DNA from: Epiperipatus broadwayi
Taxonomy: Eukaryota; Onychophora; Udeonychophora; Euonychophora; Peripatidae
Direction: 5' to 3'
Length of the DNA: 64,000 bases
NCBI GenBank assembly: GCA_028023455.1
Contig: JAQFVV010006626.1
Coordinates: 252,001-316,000, forward strand
The translations under genes and the position numbers were made by a program. Under the pieces are notes generated by a model. That model ran no database searches, had not been told where the DNA came from, and saw only the letters and a list, made by a program, of their open reading frames with translations. This document shows, in pieces, positions 26,310 to 38,656 of this stretch; position 1 is the stretch's first letter, and every line of letters starts with the position of its first letter.

Positions 26310-29300
26310 GGAAAGAAAAAATTGTTAAAATTGGGTATTTGAATAGGCAAGGTAGTAGGAGAGCAGAATAGTGGCAGGAATTAAAAAAAGCAATTGAAAA
26401 TGAAGAGCTTGAGGTATTAGCAGTAGGGGAAACACATCTAAGAGAAGAAGAACCTGTTTTGGAAGATTCGGTATGGCAGGGTATAAGTAGAAAAGAGAAA
26501 AAAAGGGTGGTTGTATAGGTGTTATATCAAAAAAATATTTAAATACTGTTAAATGCCAAGAACATATGGTTTGAAATAGAGCTGGGAAAACAAGAATGGA
26601 TGGTGGCTGTAGTTTAGATAGCTACTGGAGATAGTCAAACTATAATGGAATGGAACAATATCATACATGAGTGCCTAGTTAAGGATATACAGAGTTTTAA
26701 AGAAAAGGGGAAGAGAATAATGGTTATAGGAGATATGAATGGGCATATTGAAGAAATTGATGATGTAGACAATAAGAATGGACAGCTTTTGAAGAAATTT
26801 TGTCAGAGAGTAAATTTGAGCATTGGAAACTTATCTAATATTTATGAAGGACAATATACATGGTCTAGGAATAATATATCCCACACAATAGATTATATAT
26901 TGGTAGAGAAAGATGGAATGAATAAAGTATGGAAAATTAAGTTGTTTAATAATGAAGAAAGAGTATGTAATAGTGATCATAATTTTGTTGTAATTGAAAT
27001 GGTTAGTAATGTGATGGAAAATAGAAATAAAAGTAGAAACAATAGTGAAAGATGTGGATGGAGAGTAAATTATAAGAATAAGTTAGAAGAGTATAGAATA
27101 CAAGTTGAAGAAACCATGGAAAAGTTGATTGGAAATGAGTATGAGGACTGGTGTGATGAAATAGAAAAAGTTACAAATAGGGTTTTAAGTGAGAATATTC
27201 AGAAAAATAAAAGTAATAGAAAAATGAGAGTTAGTAAAAGTGTAAAAGAGAAGAAAAAAGCATGCAGAGAATATAAGTGTGCTATTAAGAACAAAGAAAA
27301 TGAAAAAGATATTAATGCTAAATGGGAAAAGTACTTAGAAAAGAAGAAATTAGCTAAAATAGATAATTATAGAAAGAGAATGAAACTAAATAGTAAATTA
27401 TTGGATGATATTAATAAAAGTGGAAGAGATGGGAGTAAAAAATTTTGGAATTACATTAAAAGGAGAAATTTAGGGGATAGAGAGATAGTATTACTGGATG
27501 AGGAGAGAATAGCATGTAGCTCTAGAGAAGAATTAGAGAGAATATTGAATAGTTATGTAATGGATATAGAAAAGATGTTAGATAGAAAATATGAAAGCAT
27601 ATAGTAATGGGAATATTGCATTTACAGAAAATGAACTGAATGAGGCAGGGAAGAAATTGAGAAGTGGTAAGGCTAGATGATTAGATGGATGGGCAGCCGA
27701 GATAGTAATGAATTTGGGGCATAGGGCAAAAGTAAAGTTACTATCATGTTTTAATAAGATGACACAGAAGAGAGTTTTTCCAGGTAGTTGGAGTAATAGC
27801 AGAGTAAGATTATTATTTAAAGGAAAAGGTAAGGATCATAGAAAGTTAAATGATTATAGACCAATAGCAGTAAAATCAGTTTTATATAAAGTTTTTTTAT
27901 ATATGGTGGCTGGAAGAGTTGCAAAATGGATGGAAGAAAATAATGTAATGGGTGAAATGCAAGGAGTTTTTAGTTCAGATAGGCATATAGGAGATAGTTT
28001 ATTTGTAGTTACACAACTTATAGATATGAGTAGAAATTCAGGTAGACAGTTATATATGAGTGTTATAGATATAGAGAAGGCATATGATAGAGTGAATAGA
28101 AATAGATTATGGATAAGTTTAGCAAATCTGGGAATGGATGAAGCTTTAGTGGATGTTATTAAGAAATTATATAAAAATAATTACTATACATATCAATTAG
28201 GGGCTATAGAATCAGTTAAAGTTGGGGTGGGACTGAGGCAAGGATACCCTATATCACCTATTTTGTTCATGTTGTATTTAAGTGAAATGGAGAGAGCAAT
28301 AAAAAGACTAGGAAGAGGGATAGAGATACCATTAATAGGTAGAAAGAGAGTACATACATTGTCCGGTTTTTTTTTTTTGCGGATGATGTCTTTTTGTATG
28401 CAGAAAGAAGAGAAGATATGGAAGTTATGCTGAGGACATGCACAAGGGTGGGTAAAGATATGGGGATTAAATTTAGTGAAGAAAAAATCAAATATAATGA
28501 TGGTGAATACTGGGGAAAGAGAAAACAAAGATTTCTTATTTGGGAATATAAAGTTAAGTGTGGTGAATAGATATAGTTATTTAGGAATCATCTTGAATAA
28601 TAAGAAAAATTGCTTGGATAAATGGAAGAAAAAAATGATAAATGAAGCAAAGAAAATAAAAGTATTGATAACAAAATTAAGTGTTTTCATATAATAAATA
28701 TGATGTAACTAGAATTGTATGGAAGGGAATGGCAGTAGCAGGGTTCACATATGGCAATGATGCATTATGGATTAGTAAAGGGGTATTAGATTGCTTAGAA
28801 AAAGTATAAAGTGAAGTAGGAAGACATGCATTAGATGCTGAGGTGTGGACAGCAAAAGAGGCAATTCAATGAGAAATGGGATGGTCAAGTTATTATATGA
28901 GGGATGCAAAAAGCAAATTGAAAATGTTTGGTATATTGCAGTTTATGGATAATAAAAGAATAGCCAAAATAGCATTTAATTGGGTTACAAGTAAAGGGCA
29001 AGCAACAAGATGAGTGAGAAAGGTAATGTGGCATGCAGAAGATTTGGATAAAGAAGTTATGTCAGTGTACTTGTACAAAAGATGGGATGATTGTGTTAAG
29101 AGGATTGCTGAGCGTTATAGTGGGAAGAATTGGGATAAAAGAATAGATGCGTTAATAAAGAATAGGGAGTTGAAGAGATGGAGAACTAGTATGGAGAGTA
29201 AAACGAGTTTAAATATATATAAAAGTAAATGGAACATTGGGTGTGAGTTAATTTATGATAATAGTAAGGAAAGTAGTTTATTGTTTAAGGCTTGAACGGG

Positions 29301-29631
29301 ATCTTTACCAACAAGAGAATATACACGAAAATGGAAAAATATGGGTGATTTAGTCTGCAAGTTATGTAAAGAAGGCATAGAAAATATTAGGCTTCTGTTA
29401 CTTCAATGTAAATGTTTGGAAGCAGAAAGGGTACAAATAATGAAGTTATGGAAGGTTAAATATGAACAAAGTGATTATACAAAAAGTAAGGTATCGGTTT
29501 TTATGCTAGGTTTTGGAAAAAATAAGGGGGATTTACATATGAAGGTCATGGAGTTGACAAAGATTATGTGTGGAAATGGGATAGAGCAGATTATGGAAAA
29601 ACTTAGGGTGGACAATGGAAAAGGAAGGTAA
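26310..29631 (+). pseudogene. LINE ORF2: AP-type endonuclease, RT and zinc knuckle
   Basis: Endonuclease: VLAVGETHL near 26410-26435 (frame broken around), then in the open frame 26645-27604 VIGDMNGHI (GDxN), TIDYILV and NSDHNFVVIEM (SDH). RT: NDYRPIAVKSVLYK, motif A VIDIEKAYDRV, motif B GLRQGYPISPILF (frame 27708-28433). Motif C (FADDVFLYA) is there but pushed out of frame by a run of 12 T at 28367-28378. RYSYLGIIL follows at 28560-28600. The C-terminal part runs 29014-29631 with a stop at 29293 and ends with a knuckle-like CKLCKEGIENIRLLLLQC. The protein would nick DNA and copy element RNA at the target. Several stops and shifts make it inactive. Confidence 0.85.
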
Positions 29632-29715
29632 AGTGGCTAACAGGTTTCTCTGGGCATAGCTGCTAAGAGATTCCTGACTCCATTTAAGGGGAAGTCACAG
29701 TACATCACATTACAT

Positions 29716-29965
29716 CATCGCATTCACTTTGGTTTTTACGCTGGGATTGGAAAAAGATAAGGGGGATTTAGATATAAAAGCTGTAGAGTTGACAAAGATT
29801 ATGTTGTGGAAATGGGATGGAGCATAATATGGGAAAAATTAGAATGGGAAATGTAAAATTAAGTAGCTAACAAGTTTTTCTTGGTATAATTGCTGAGAGA
29901 TTCTTGACTTCGTTTAAGGAGTAGCTACAGTACATCACATCACATCATATCACATATATTTAGCA
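29716..29965 (+). mobile_element. Second, 5'-truncated copy of the same LINE tail
   Basis: From about 29735 the sequence repeats the final ~220 bp of the LINE just upstream: GAGTTGACAAAGATTATG, GAGATTCTTGACTTCGTTTA and ACAGTACATCACATCACATC. It has diverged, so it is an older or separate insertion at the first copy's tail, or a tail duplication. Only the last codons and 3' UTR are present. Confidence 0.8.
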
Positions 29966-30908
29966 TTGAGTGTATATTTTTATTATTTCCTATTATTAAC
30001 ATTTGTGATTCAAAAATACTTTTATAATTTGAAAAATAATTGTCAATCTCTGAGGAATTGTCCATTTTTTTTTAAAAGAATGTATCAGGATGTTTAATAC
30101 TTAAATTAGATATGCTCATCTCTAATTCTTAAAATCAGATTTTTTTTTTTTTTTGACAAGTAAATGCTATCTTAATTCTATATTAGGGTTTATTTTTCTA
30201 GTGTATGTATAGTTATTTACATTTTTAGTATGTACATATATTGTCCTGTATTGTGATATATTTACTAAATATAATTTAATGTGACAGTTAAAAATACACA
30301 CATAAGGCTTCACACAATTTTACCTTTTGTAGAGCAACACGTTTATACAAGTATACGCTTTTGTTTTTACAGTCAGAAAACTGACACTTATCTGGCCAAT
30401 CGAGATTAGTTAACAGTAATTAGATATCCATTTACCAACCTGTAATGGAATGCATAACAGAATTGCAATGGGTAATAATATTTTTCTCAGCAATAGTGAA
30501 AAGTACAGCATAATACACTTTTTGTTTTCTAATTTTGTCCAAAACTTTAAAATCAGAAAAATACAAAATCTAAAATACTCTCTGAGACTCACATTTCATG
30601 ATTAATATATATTATTAAGAATATTTTAAGTAATAAAATTTATTTGTAATATTAACAATAATATTGTTAGATATTTTAAATGTAAAATATTATATGTAAA
30701 CAATGATAATCTCTCTTTTTTTTTAAAAAAAACGAAAGTCATTCAAATATATGTAATATATTTAAATATATATAAGCATCCACTTAAATATACAGAATAA
30801 AACTAGTTAATCAACTCATATAATCAGTTATAATATGTGATGAAAAAGATTGACAAAGAGCTACATATTATTTACATGTATTTAAGGTAGGTGGATTTAA
30901 AATTATTT
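29966..30908. other. A+T-rich intergenic sequence, no gene seen
   Basis: Homopolymer T runs occur at 30067 and 30142. The 60-residue minus-strand frame at 30410-30592 has no motif. Confidence 0.5.
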
Positions 30909-31475
30909 TCATGTCTGAAAATTTCAGATTTTCTACTTAATAGTTACATATTAGATAAGTGCTTGCTTTTGAGTTGGTATTTTAGAACTAATGTATGAAT
31001 GTCCTAACTTGTCACTGAGGTGAGCCAAAATCTAGAAACCAATTAGTCTGAGGAAATGAATAATTATAGATAGAGATTTTAAATATTTTCTCTTGTGGCA
31101 CTTATCAATAGAAGTCGGTTATAGCTATTGATATGATGCCTATATTACTTATCTGTAATACAATCTTAAAACAAGTCATGTGATATTTTACTTGCTTTAC
31201 TGATTATTATAATTTTTCCCTTGAGGCTTTGGTGATGTTATAATGCTGAGGTTATTTATATATGGTGAGTCTGAACTGTTTTCAGACACATGTCTGAAAA
31301 TTTCAGATTTTCTGCTTAATAGTTATGTATTGTATAAGTGCTGGCATTTGAGTGGGTACTTGAGATCTAGTGTCTGAATGCCTTAGATCCTCACTGGGGT
31401 AAGCTAAAAGCTCAAAACCAATTGGTCTGAGAATAGGGGTAATTGTAACAGAGATTTTAAATGCTTTCAATTGAG
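30909..31475. repeat. Direct repeat pair of about 190 bp
   Basis: 30909-31098 and 31288-31475 share ATGTCTGAAAATTTCAGATT, TAAGTGCTKGC, ACCAATTRGTCTGAG and AGAGATTTTAAAT. A further partial match lies near 9812. They are 379 bp apart, and no coding potential is visible. Confidence 0.7.
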
Positions 31476-31504
31476 TTAAAGTTTATTGGTATGCTCTCTC
31501 TCTA

Positions 31505-31505
31505 T

Positions 31506-31539
<34 letters not shown>

Positions 31540-31619
31540 GGATCCTTTACAATCAGATACAGCACAATATATATATATATATATATATATATTGTGCTGT
31601 ATCTGATTGTAAAGGATCC
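31505..31619. repeat. 80-bp perfect palindrome with (AT)n centre
   Basis: 31540-31568 (GGATCCTTTACAATCAGATA... ) is the exact reverse complement of 31591-31619, and the 22 bp between are (AT)n, itself self-complementary. A further (TA)n tract lies on the left (31505-31539). The palindrome touches the start of the 1.7-kb repeat copy A. Confidence 0.9.
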
Positions 31620-33345
31620 AGTGTGCTCTACTTGCTGGATTTAGCTGGGTCCAAACCTTATTTATCATAAATTTATAATTTCATATTATAAATATTACAT
31701 GAACAAACCAGCTCTTCAGGCAGAGAGGAGAATACCACTGATGGCAGAGCCATCAACAATACCTACAGTCAGACCAAGCTATGCAAAACATAACATGATC
31801 ATATTTCCAGATCGTGGCCAACCTCAACTGCTAGATTCAAACTCCCACTATCCAAGCACTTTATTTGTTTCAGAATAAACCCCGGCACCAGCTAGTCATG
31901 AGACCTAATGGGTTTGAAGAGTAGGTTCATAATCCAGCACTCAAAATATCCCATGACTAGCTCAGCAAAGAAATACAAGGACAAATTATTTTTCAATTAG
32001 TGGTAAAAGGAATTGACCGACAAAATTAAGCTACAAAATAATGTATTTAACTAAACATTTATTATTCTATTTTTAATTACGTATATAAAACTTATTTAAA
32101 TAAACAAGGACTTATCATAACTTCAGGCTCACACATATATAATAGCAATATAATATAACAAAGAATTAAATACTATTTGACATTTAAACTAAATGAAATC
32201 AATATAACATATCCTAAAGCATTAACACACAAGACATTTCAAAACACACACATCAACAGTTCTTTATGCATGCTATAGAGTTCATTATTATTTGATTTTG
32301 GGAGGCTTCAAATTATTGCAATGGCTACTTTAAATGGAAATATGAAAATGTTATTTATTACCTAGGATTTGAATGTGGATACTTCTTGCTGTTTGTTGCT
32401 TCTAATAAAAATATTTTTAACCGGTTAGATTTGAGGTTTTCTTGTGGAAATTTGATGCTTATTATTCTGAGGCATTTTCTTTATGACAATTAGATATTGA
32501 CAGTGAATTTTCAAGTTGTTATGCAGGCATTATTTTCATGGGCAGGTTGGCTGTTTTATCAGACTCAGGTTAGAGCAAAGTCGTTGTTTCTGATGATGAT
32601 TAACAATGCATGATGGATTCTGAATACATACTAGGCTGATATGATTAATGGACTGAACTGAACTGATTGCAATATGAACTCTTTAGTTAACTGAACTTGA
32701 CTGATTGTCCAATGAAAACACTGGATTATTTATTAGGGTGACCTGTTGTCATTTTGGTATCCACCAGCTATATTTGTTGTTGAAATTCCTTAGATAAGCT
32801 TTTAATCCTGTTGTTTGAGATCTTTTAATTAGCAGCCATTGCAAATTTGTTTTCTGGATGTTGTTTAATTCATAGCCATCACAAATTATGTGTTACAATA
32901 TTTTTAACTTTCATATATTCCTTATTATTAAACACGCACATATATATTTTGTCATCCGTTATATTTACAATCATTCTCAATTTACACATGTATATATCTA
33001 CATCAAGTTTTAATTTTTTTTTAAGATTATCTTTTTCTTTAAATAGTTTAAAACAAAGAGAGATGGTACCTTTAATTTTATAAAACATTTTGTTTTTTAA
33101 ATGTTTATCAAGTTAAACCTCCCCCTTCTAATTAATTAATAGCAACTTTTATAAATTATTCCTTTTTTTAGTGACATGCATTTTGTTTAATAAAAAAAAC
33201 CTCTTTAAACTTTTTATAACTAACAATCTTTCAAACTGAATCGTACAACTTTTATTGATTATTGTCTTTTATCGAGCTGTATTTTATTTTAATAATTTTT
33301 AGACAAAAATTATATATATGTACTGATATGATATTGATACATTAC
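31613..33345. repeat. 1.7-kb interspersed repeat, copy A
   Basis: Matches 36378-38073 in the same orientation over the whole length, from GGATCC...TTTAGCTGGGTYCAAAC to ATTATATATATGTAC. Matching landmarks are TGGCAGAGCCATCAACAATA, TTAACCGGTTAGATTTGAGG and AAACAAAGAGAGATGGTACC. It is non-coding in both copies; frames such as 32847-33083 are not preserved. No terminal inverted repeats or target duplications were found, and the family is unrecognised. Confidence 0.85.
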
Positions 33346-33913
33346 ACTGCCCTCCATTTGAGAGTAAAATGCATCATTTTTGACCATTTTAACTCTAATA
33401 ACTTTAATTCTTAAATATAAAATATCTGCATGAATTTTTTTTCTCTTAGTTTACTTTTCTTTTATCTAACTATACATGCTGAGGGCAATCTTCTTTGACT
33501 ATACATTTTTTCCTTTTATGCTGAGGATGTTGCTTCCAATGATCCTAGTACTGGATAATGACAATGAGAACAACACTAATTTTGTGGCACAGGGATTTTA
33601 AAATGACGCGGATGCAGAGTTTTCTGGCTTATACTGGCTTACACATATTTGAAACAAAGTTTCATTTGCCAGTTTTTTACTGGTCTTTAAAAAATGAAAG
33701 GTCATTGTGAATGGCAGGATTCATCTACTGTCCAATTTGACTTATGCTTTTGAAATAAAATATGGTATATGGGGACTCTCCCCCAAAGAAATGATTCGTG
33801 GCTTACTCTGGTTGTTTCCAATGCACATTTTTAATTACATCCAACCAACAGCTCTAACTTTTCCTAAACTTATTCTATACTTAATACCCCCCCTTTCAAT
33901 TAGTTACAATCTC
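33346..33913. other. Intergenic sequence, no gene seen
   Basis: An 87-residue frame (33707-33970) runs into the next repeat and has no recognised motif. Confidence 0.45.
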
Positions 33914-34692
33914 TTAAACCCTTTTCCCGCCTCTTATGAGGCCTCTCATCAACAGTTGATGTCACTTTAATTCCATTATTTTTAATGCTAGGATATTTGT
34001 TTGACAGTTATTGATTAGGTTTTTAAAAGTTCTGTAAGATAGTGCCCTCTTCAGAATTATTTTACAAGTAAAAAATCAATAAAACTGCATTTAAAGCTAA
34101 ACAAAGAAAGAAGCTTGTCGGTGATTGGCTGTCAGCCGGCTCTCAGCTGAAAAAGACATTCTGATTGGCTGGAAAGAACAAAGAAACCACCTGATCAAAA
34201 AAAATAAAGAAAAACGCTGAGATTTTCATTTCGAATGTGATTTAAAGTTTTAAAAAAATATATTCTGGGAAATTAAAATCATTTTCACAGGGTATACTAA
34301 AAAAAACAAAATTATTTTCGAAAAATATTGAAGATTTTAGTAAAAATATTTAAGATTTATCAAAAAGAAATCTTTACTTTTCCATAACGTAAAATTGAAA
34401 AAAAGCATTTACGTCAGCATTTTTTTTGTTCATACATTTGCTTTTAAATTTGCCGAAATTGAATAGTTTATAATAAATAAATAGCAATTTATTTTTGAAA
34501 GAACTTTCATTCACTTTCATAACCTGAAAAATTAGTAATATACTTTTTATAAACATATCTGAGTTGAATTTAATATTATAGGCGAATATGTTTTAACAAT
34601 AGGCTTTGTCTTCAGTTTGTGAGTTGGCCAATTAAAAGATTTGATTTTTACCTCATACAACCAATAATATAATTAGCGGTTAAAAGGTTAAT
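33914..34692. mobile_element. piggyBac-like non-autonomous element, copy A
   Basis: TTAA at 33914-33917 is followed (after one extra A) by CCCTTTTCCCGCC, and the right end reads TTAGCGGTTAAAAGG followed by TTAA (34689-34692). The right end as reverse complement begins CCTTTTAACCGC, so the ends are short imperfect inverted repeats. TTAA target duplication and CCC/CCT starts are hallmarks of piggyBac elements. The interior is non-coding and matches copy B at 54487-55238 throughout (for example GACATTCTGATTGGCTGG). Confidence 0.75.
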
Positions 34693-35340
34693 ACACTCCT
34701 AACTTAACTTTGATTGATTTATATTATTTTGACTCTACAAAATTATTTTAAATTCACATGAACATTATCTTAACACATTTTTTTATTTTAATCTTATAAT
34801 ATTATCATAAATCATTATGAACATTATTTTAACTTGCTTATATTAATCTTACAATATTATTTTTAAACCATTTATTTAACTTCTTATATTATTGTGTGTG
34901 TATTCTGAAAAAAAACAACAACTTTATTACGATTCATTATTATACGGATATTTTTTATTTATTTGATTTGATTACTTTAAACCATTTATTTACTTTCTTT
35001 TATTAACCTGCATGTATTCAAAACAAACTTTTATTTTATTATGCTACTGTATTTATTATTTTTTACAGATATATTATAATATATATAATATTTAAATGTG
35101 TGTTAGACAATACTTAGACAATACTATATGTAAAACTTTTAATATTTGCATTAATATTAGAAATACACACACTTATATAATTCGGAAAGCAAAACTATAT
35201 ATAAATCAAATCAAACCCAATCACTGAATATATTATACTTATTTACTTAACTTGATTTTCTTGATTTTATTTGACCTATTTATTTATGAACATATTTCTT
35301 TATTAATATTTGCATGAAAATAATCTTTCACTTCCAGTTC
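34693..35340. other. A+T-rich intergenic sequence, no gene seen
   Basis: Repeated small motifs such as AAACCATTTATTTA(A/C)TT(C/T)TT occur, but nothing more defined. Confidence 0.5.
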
Positions 35341-36003
35341 TTATTGTTTCCATTTATTACTCCTTCCATTAATTAATTCCTTAGCTTTGTCAGGTAGTTC
35401 TTTTTTTCTACCTACTAACTCTATAATATAAATGAACTTCACCTGCTTGTCTATCCTTTGCTTATAATTTATAACCTTATCTCTTTCCCGTTCCATTCTA
35501 TTTTCAACTTTGTATATCAAAAAGCCTTGATACTTAGCACAACTCCATATTACTTCCATATGAGAATATTTTTTCTTACACTTTCTTTTTGTTTTAAATC
35601 TATGTTTAAAACAAACACAAATGTTTACTTTAACCTTTTTATTTTTATTTTGTTGTAAAAACTCTTTTATGTTATTTTCTATCTTTATTATTTCCATTTC
35701 CAAACTACTATACTTAACACTATCTGGCTCTACTATATCTTGATCTTCACTTTCTAATTCCTCCTTCCTTTCACTTACATCTCTTATTACCTTGACTTCC
35801 TTTTCAACTTCCTGACTTTCTTTAATTAAATCTAACTCTATAATTTCTTGGTTCTTCTCTACCTTTCCTGTTATCTTGTGATTCATTTCTTTTATTTCTT
35901 TAATTATTTCTACTTTGAACTCTTGCCACTCTTCCATCATATTCATCATCATTTTCATTATCATCTGCATCTCAGATATATTTTCTTTTTCTATTTCCTT
36001 CAT
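35341..36003 (-). CDS. Unrecognised coiled-coil protein, intact frame, 220 residues
   Basis: I do not recognise this gene. It is one of the few intact frames in the window. The N-terminal ~120 residues are Glu/Lys/Met-rich and look helical and coiled-coil (a Met-rich start, then repeated EIIKEIKEMN-type segments). The C-terminal ~95 residues are very basic and hold four Cys (about positions 129, 131, 142 and 155; ICVCFKHRFKTKRKC then WSCAKYQGF), which might bind zinc or nucleic acid. No membrane segment or signal peptide is seen. The neighbours are retroelements, so an ORF1-type protein of an unidentified LINE is the likeliest explanation; no RT follows on the minus strand. It could also be a single-exon host gene or a retrocopy. 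Confidence 0.4.
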   Translation of the reverse strand: MKEIEKENISEMQMIMKMMMNMMEEWQEFKVEIIKEIKEMNHKITGKVEKNQEIIELDLIKESQEVEKEVKVIRDVSERKEELESEDQDIVEPDSVKYSSLEMEIIKIENNIKEFLQQNKNKKVKVNICVCFKHRFKTKRKCKKKYSHMEVIWSCAKYQGFLIYKVENRMERERDKVINYKQRIDKQVKFIYIIELVGRKKELPDKAKELINGRSNKWKQ

Positions 36004-36377
36004 TTTTGAAACAATATTTCTATTTCACTAAATTTAAATATGAACTGTTTATTTATTTTTCTTACACAGAACATATGACTGACTCTGCCCCCTTGTCCTT
36101 TTTCTCTACCCATTCTGAATGCCATAACTCCACCCAAAATATCTAACTGTCTCCAATTTAAAGGAATAATTTATTTTAAATAACATAAATGTCAACATCT
36201 CTTTTCATGTAAAGAAAAAAAAAATAGTTTCAGTCAATTCTTTTTTTTTAATTATACTGCTTTAAAATACGTGTTTCTTTAAATTTTTATTTTTAAACAG
36301 TAAAACAAATATTTAATTACTGTCATTTATGAGGTTCAGACCCATGTTGGAAGCCATTTGTGCCAGGTCCGATCATA
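36004..36377. other. Short intergenic stretch, nothing assigned
   Basis: Could hold the 5' flank of the minus-strand frame. No TATA-like promoter could be singled out in such A/T-rich DNA. Confidence 0.4.
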
Positions 36378-38073
36378 AGGGATCCAACATACTTTACTTG
36401 GTAGGTTTAGCTGGGTTCAAACATTATTTATCATAAATCTACAAATTTCATATTATAAATATTACGTGAATGAACTGGCTCTTTAGGCAGAAAGGAGAAT
36501 ACCATTGATGGCAGAGCCATCAACAATACCCACAGTCAGACCAAGCTATGCAACACATAACATGATCACATTTCCAGATTGTGGCCTACCTCGACTGCTA
36601 GATTCAAACCCCCACTATCCAAGCACTTTATTTGTTTCAGAGTAAACCCCAGGTACCAGCTAGTCATGAGAACTAATGTGTTTGGACAGTAGGCCCATAA
36701 TCCAGCACTTGAAATATCCCATGACTTATTGATTCATTTAGTGGTAAAAAGAATTGACCAACAAAATTAAGCTTCAAAATAATTTATTTAACTAAACATT
36801 TATTATTCTACTTTTAATTATGTATATGAAACTTATTTAAATGAAAAAGGACTTATTATAACTTCATAATAGCAATATAATATAACAAAGAATTAAATAC
36901 TATTTGACATTTAAACAACATGAAATCAATATAACATATCCTAAAGCATTAACACACATGACATTTCAAAACATACATATCCACAGTTCTTTATGTATGC
37001 TATAGAGTTCATTATTATTTGACTCTGGGAAGCTTCAAATTATTTCAATGGCTACTTTAAATGGAAATAAGAAAATGTTATTTATTACCTAGGATTTGAA
37101 TGTAAATACTTCTTGCTTTTTGCTGCTTCTAATGAAAATAGTTTTAACCGGTTAGATTTGAGGTTTTTTCTTGTGGAGATTTGATGCTTATTATTCTGAG
37201 ACAATTTTCTTTAAGACAATTAGATATTGACAGCAAATTTTCCAGTTGTTAGGCAGGCATTATTTTCATGGGTAGGTTGGCTGTTTCATCGGACTCAGGC
37301 TAGAGCAAATCGTATGTTTCCGATGATGATTAAAAATGCATAATGGATTCTGGATACATACTTGGCTGATCTGATCAATTGACTGAACTGAAATGACTGC
37401 AATCTGAACTTTTTAGTTAACTGAACTGATTGTCCGATGAAAAAACTGGACTATTTATTAGGATGACCTGTTGTCATTTTGGTGTTTGCCAGCTATATTT
37501 GTTGTTTAAATTCCTTAGATAAGCTTGTAATCCTGTTTTTGACATCTTTTAATTAGCAGCCATTGCAAACTTGTTGTTTTGTGGATGTTGCTTAATTCAT
37601 AGCTGTAGCAAATTGTGTTACAATATTTTTTAACTTTCATTTATTCTTTATTATTAAACATGCACATATATATTTTATTATCCCTTATATTTACATTCAT
37701 TCATGATTCACACATATATAGTTCTAAATCAAGTTTTAGTTGTTTTTTTTAAGATTACCTTTTTTAAAAAATAGTTTTAAACAAAGAGAGATGGTACCTT
37801 TAATTTTATAAAACGATTTATTTCTTAAACTTTTATCAAGTTAAACCATCTCCCCCTTCTAATTAATTAATAGTTACTCTTATAATTTTTTTTTTTTTTA
37901 GCAATTGCATTTTGCTTAATAATAAAAAAAAACTCTTTAAACTTTTTATAAATAACAATCTCTCAAACTGAATCATCCAACTTTTATTGATTTTTTTTTT
38001 ATCGAGCCGTATTTTATTTTAATAATTTTTAGACAAAAATTATATATATGTACCGATACAATATTGGTACAAT
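36378..38073. repeat. 1.7-kb interspersed repeat, copy B
   Basis: Direct counterpart of 31613-33345 with many single-base and small indel differences. It starts GGATCCAACATAC, contains a B-box-like GGGTTCAAAC (36413-36422), and ends close to the PLE at 38262. Confidence 0.85.
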
Positions 38074-38311
38074 GTAAATATATGTTGTTCTGTAACTTGA
38101 AACACCTGAAGTTCTCTTCAAGACTTACACAAGCTAACTCAATATATGGTGATGCATAGGATTATGACACTGACAAAAAAATCATAAAACCTTGACAAAT
38201 ATATATATATGTAAAATAAATAAAATATCTGTTAATTAAAAACAATATTGTAATTATAATTGAAATAATATTTTTAACGGTTTACAAACAATTACAAACA
38301 ATCTTTAAATC

Positions 38312-38354
38312 CGCAGAAGTACTTTCGGTTAATTTCTAACCTGCCTCAACTGCG
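38312..38354 (-). ncRNA. Hammerhead-like ribozyme motif, left arm of PLE 1
   Basis: The minus strand reads CGCAG, UUGAGGC, A, GGUUA-GAAAU-UAACC (stem II, 5 bp), GAAA, GUAC, UU, CUGCG. CGCAG and CUGCG pair perfectly as stem I. GUAC is self-complementary and would give a minimal stem III that works best as a dimer. Departures from the canonical core are U for C at position 3 and CA where a single A is expected before stem II. This is the best-preserved copy. Confidence 0.6.
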
Positions 38355-38656
38355 ATAAAATTCAAAAAACTAAAAGTGGAAGCAAACGTCATCAATTCAA
38401 ATTCCAAGAATCTCATATTTTAATGTTAGAAGCTTGTTGATTTATTAAATGCGTTTTATTCCTGTTTATAAAAATTGCCTCTTTAATTTTTCTTTTACTA
38501 TGGTTTCTCTCTTCGTGAAAAATTTTCACATTTTCAAAATTAAATTTAAATTTATACTTACATGTTTTTTCGTGATCGAAGAAAACTGAAGAAGATATTA
38601 AATCGCCATTATTTTTATTTTTTTACACGCTTATATAACAATTCGTGTTCCTTCTT

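Larger units (their letters stand above)
25060..29715 (+). mobile_element. Nearly complete CR1-like LINE (PHD-SGNH ORF1, EN-RT ORF2)
   Basis: The element runs from about 25060 to a 3' end of TACATCACATTACATCAT-type short repeats near 29700-29720. It encodes a PHD finger, coiled coil and SGNH hydrolase in ORF1, then an apurinic-type endonuclease, RT and C-terminal zinc knuckle in ORF2. PHD plus esterase ORF1 is known from CR1-type LINEs. Both ORFs are broken, so the copy is dead, but it is the most complete LINE here apart from that at 60-63 kb. The exact 5' end cannot be set. Confidence 0.8.
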
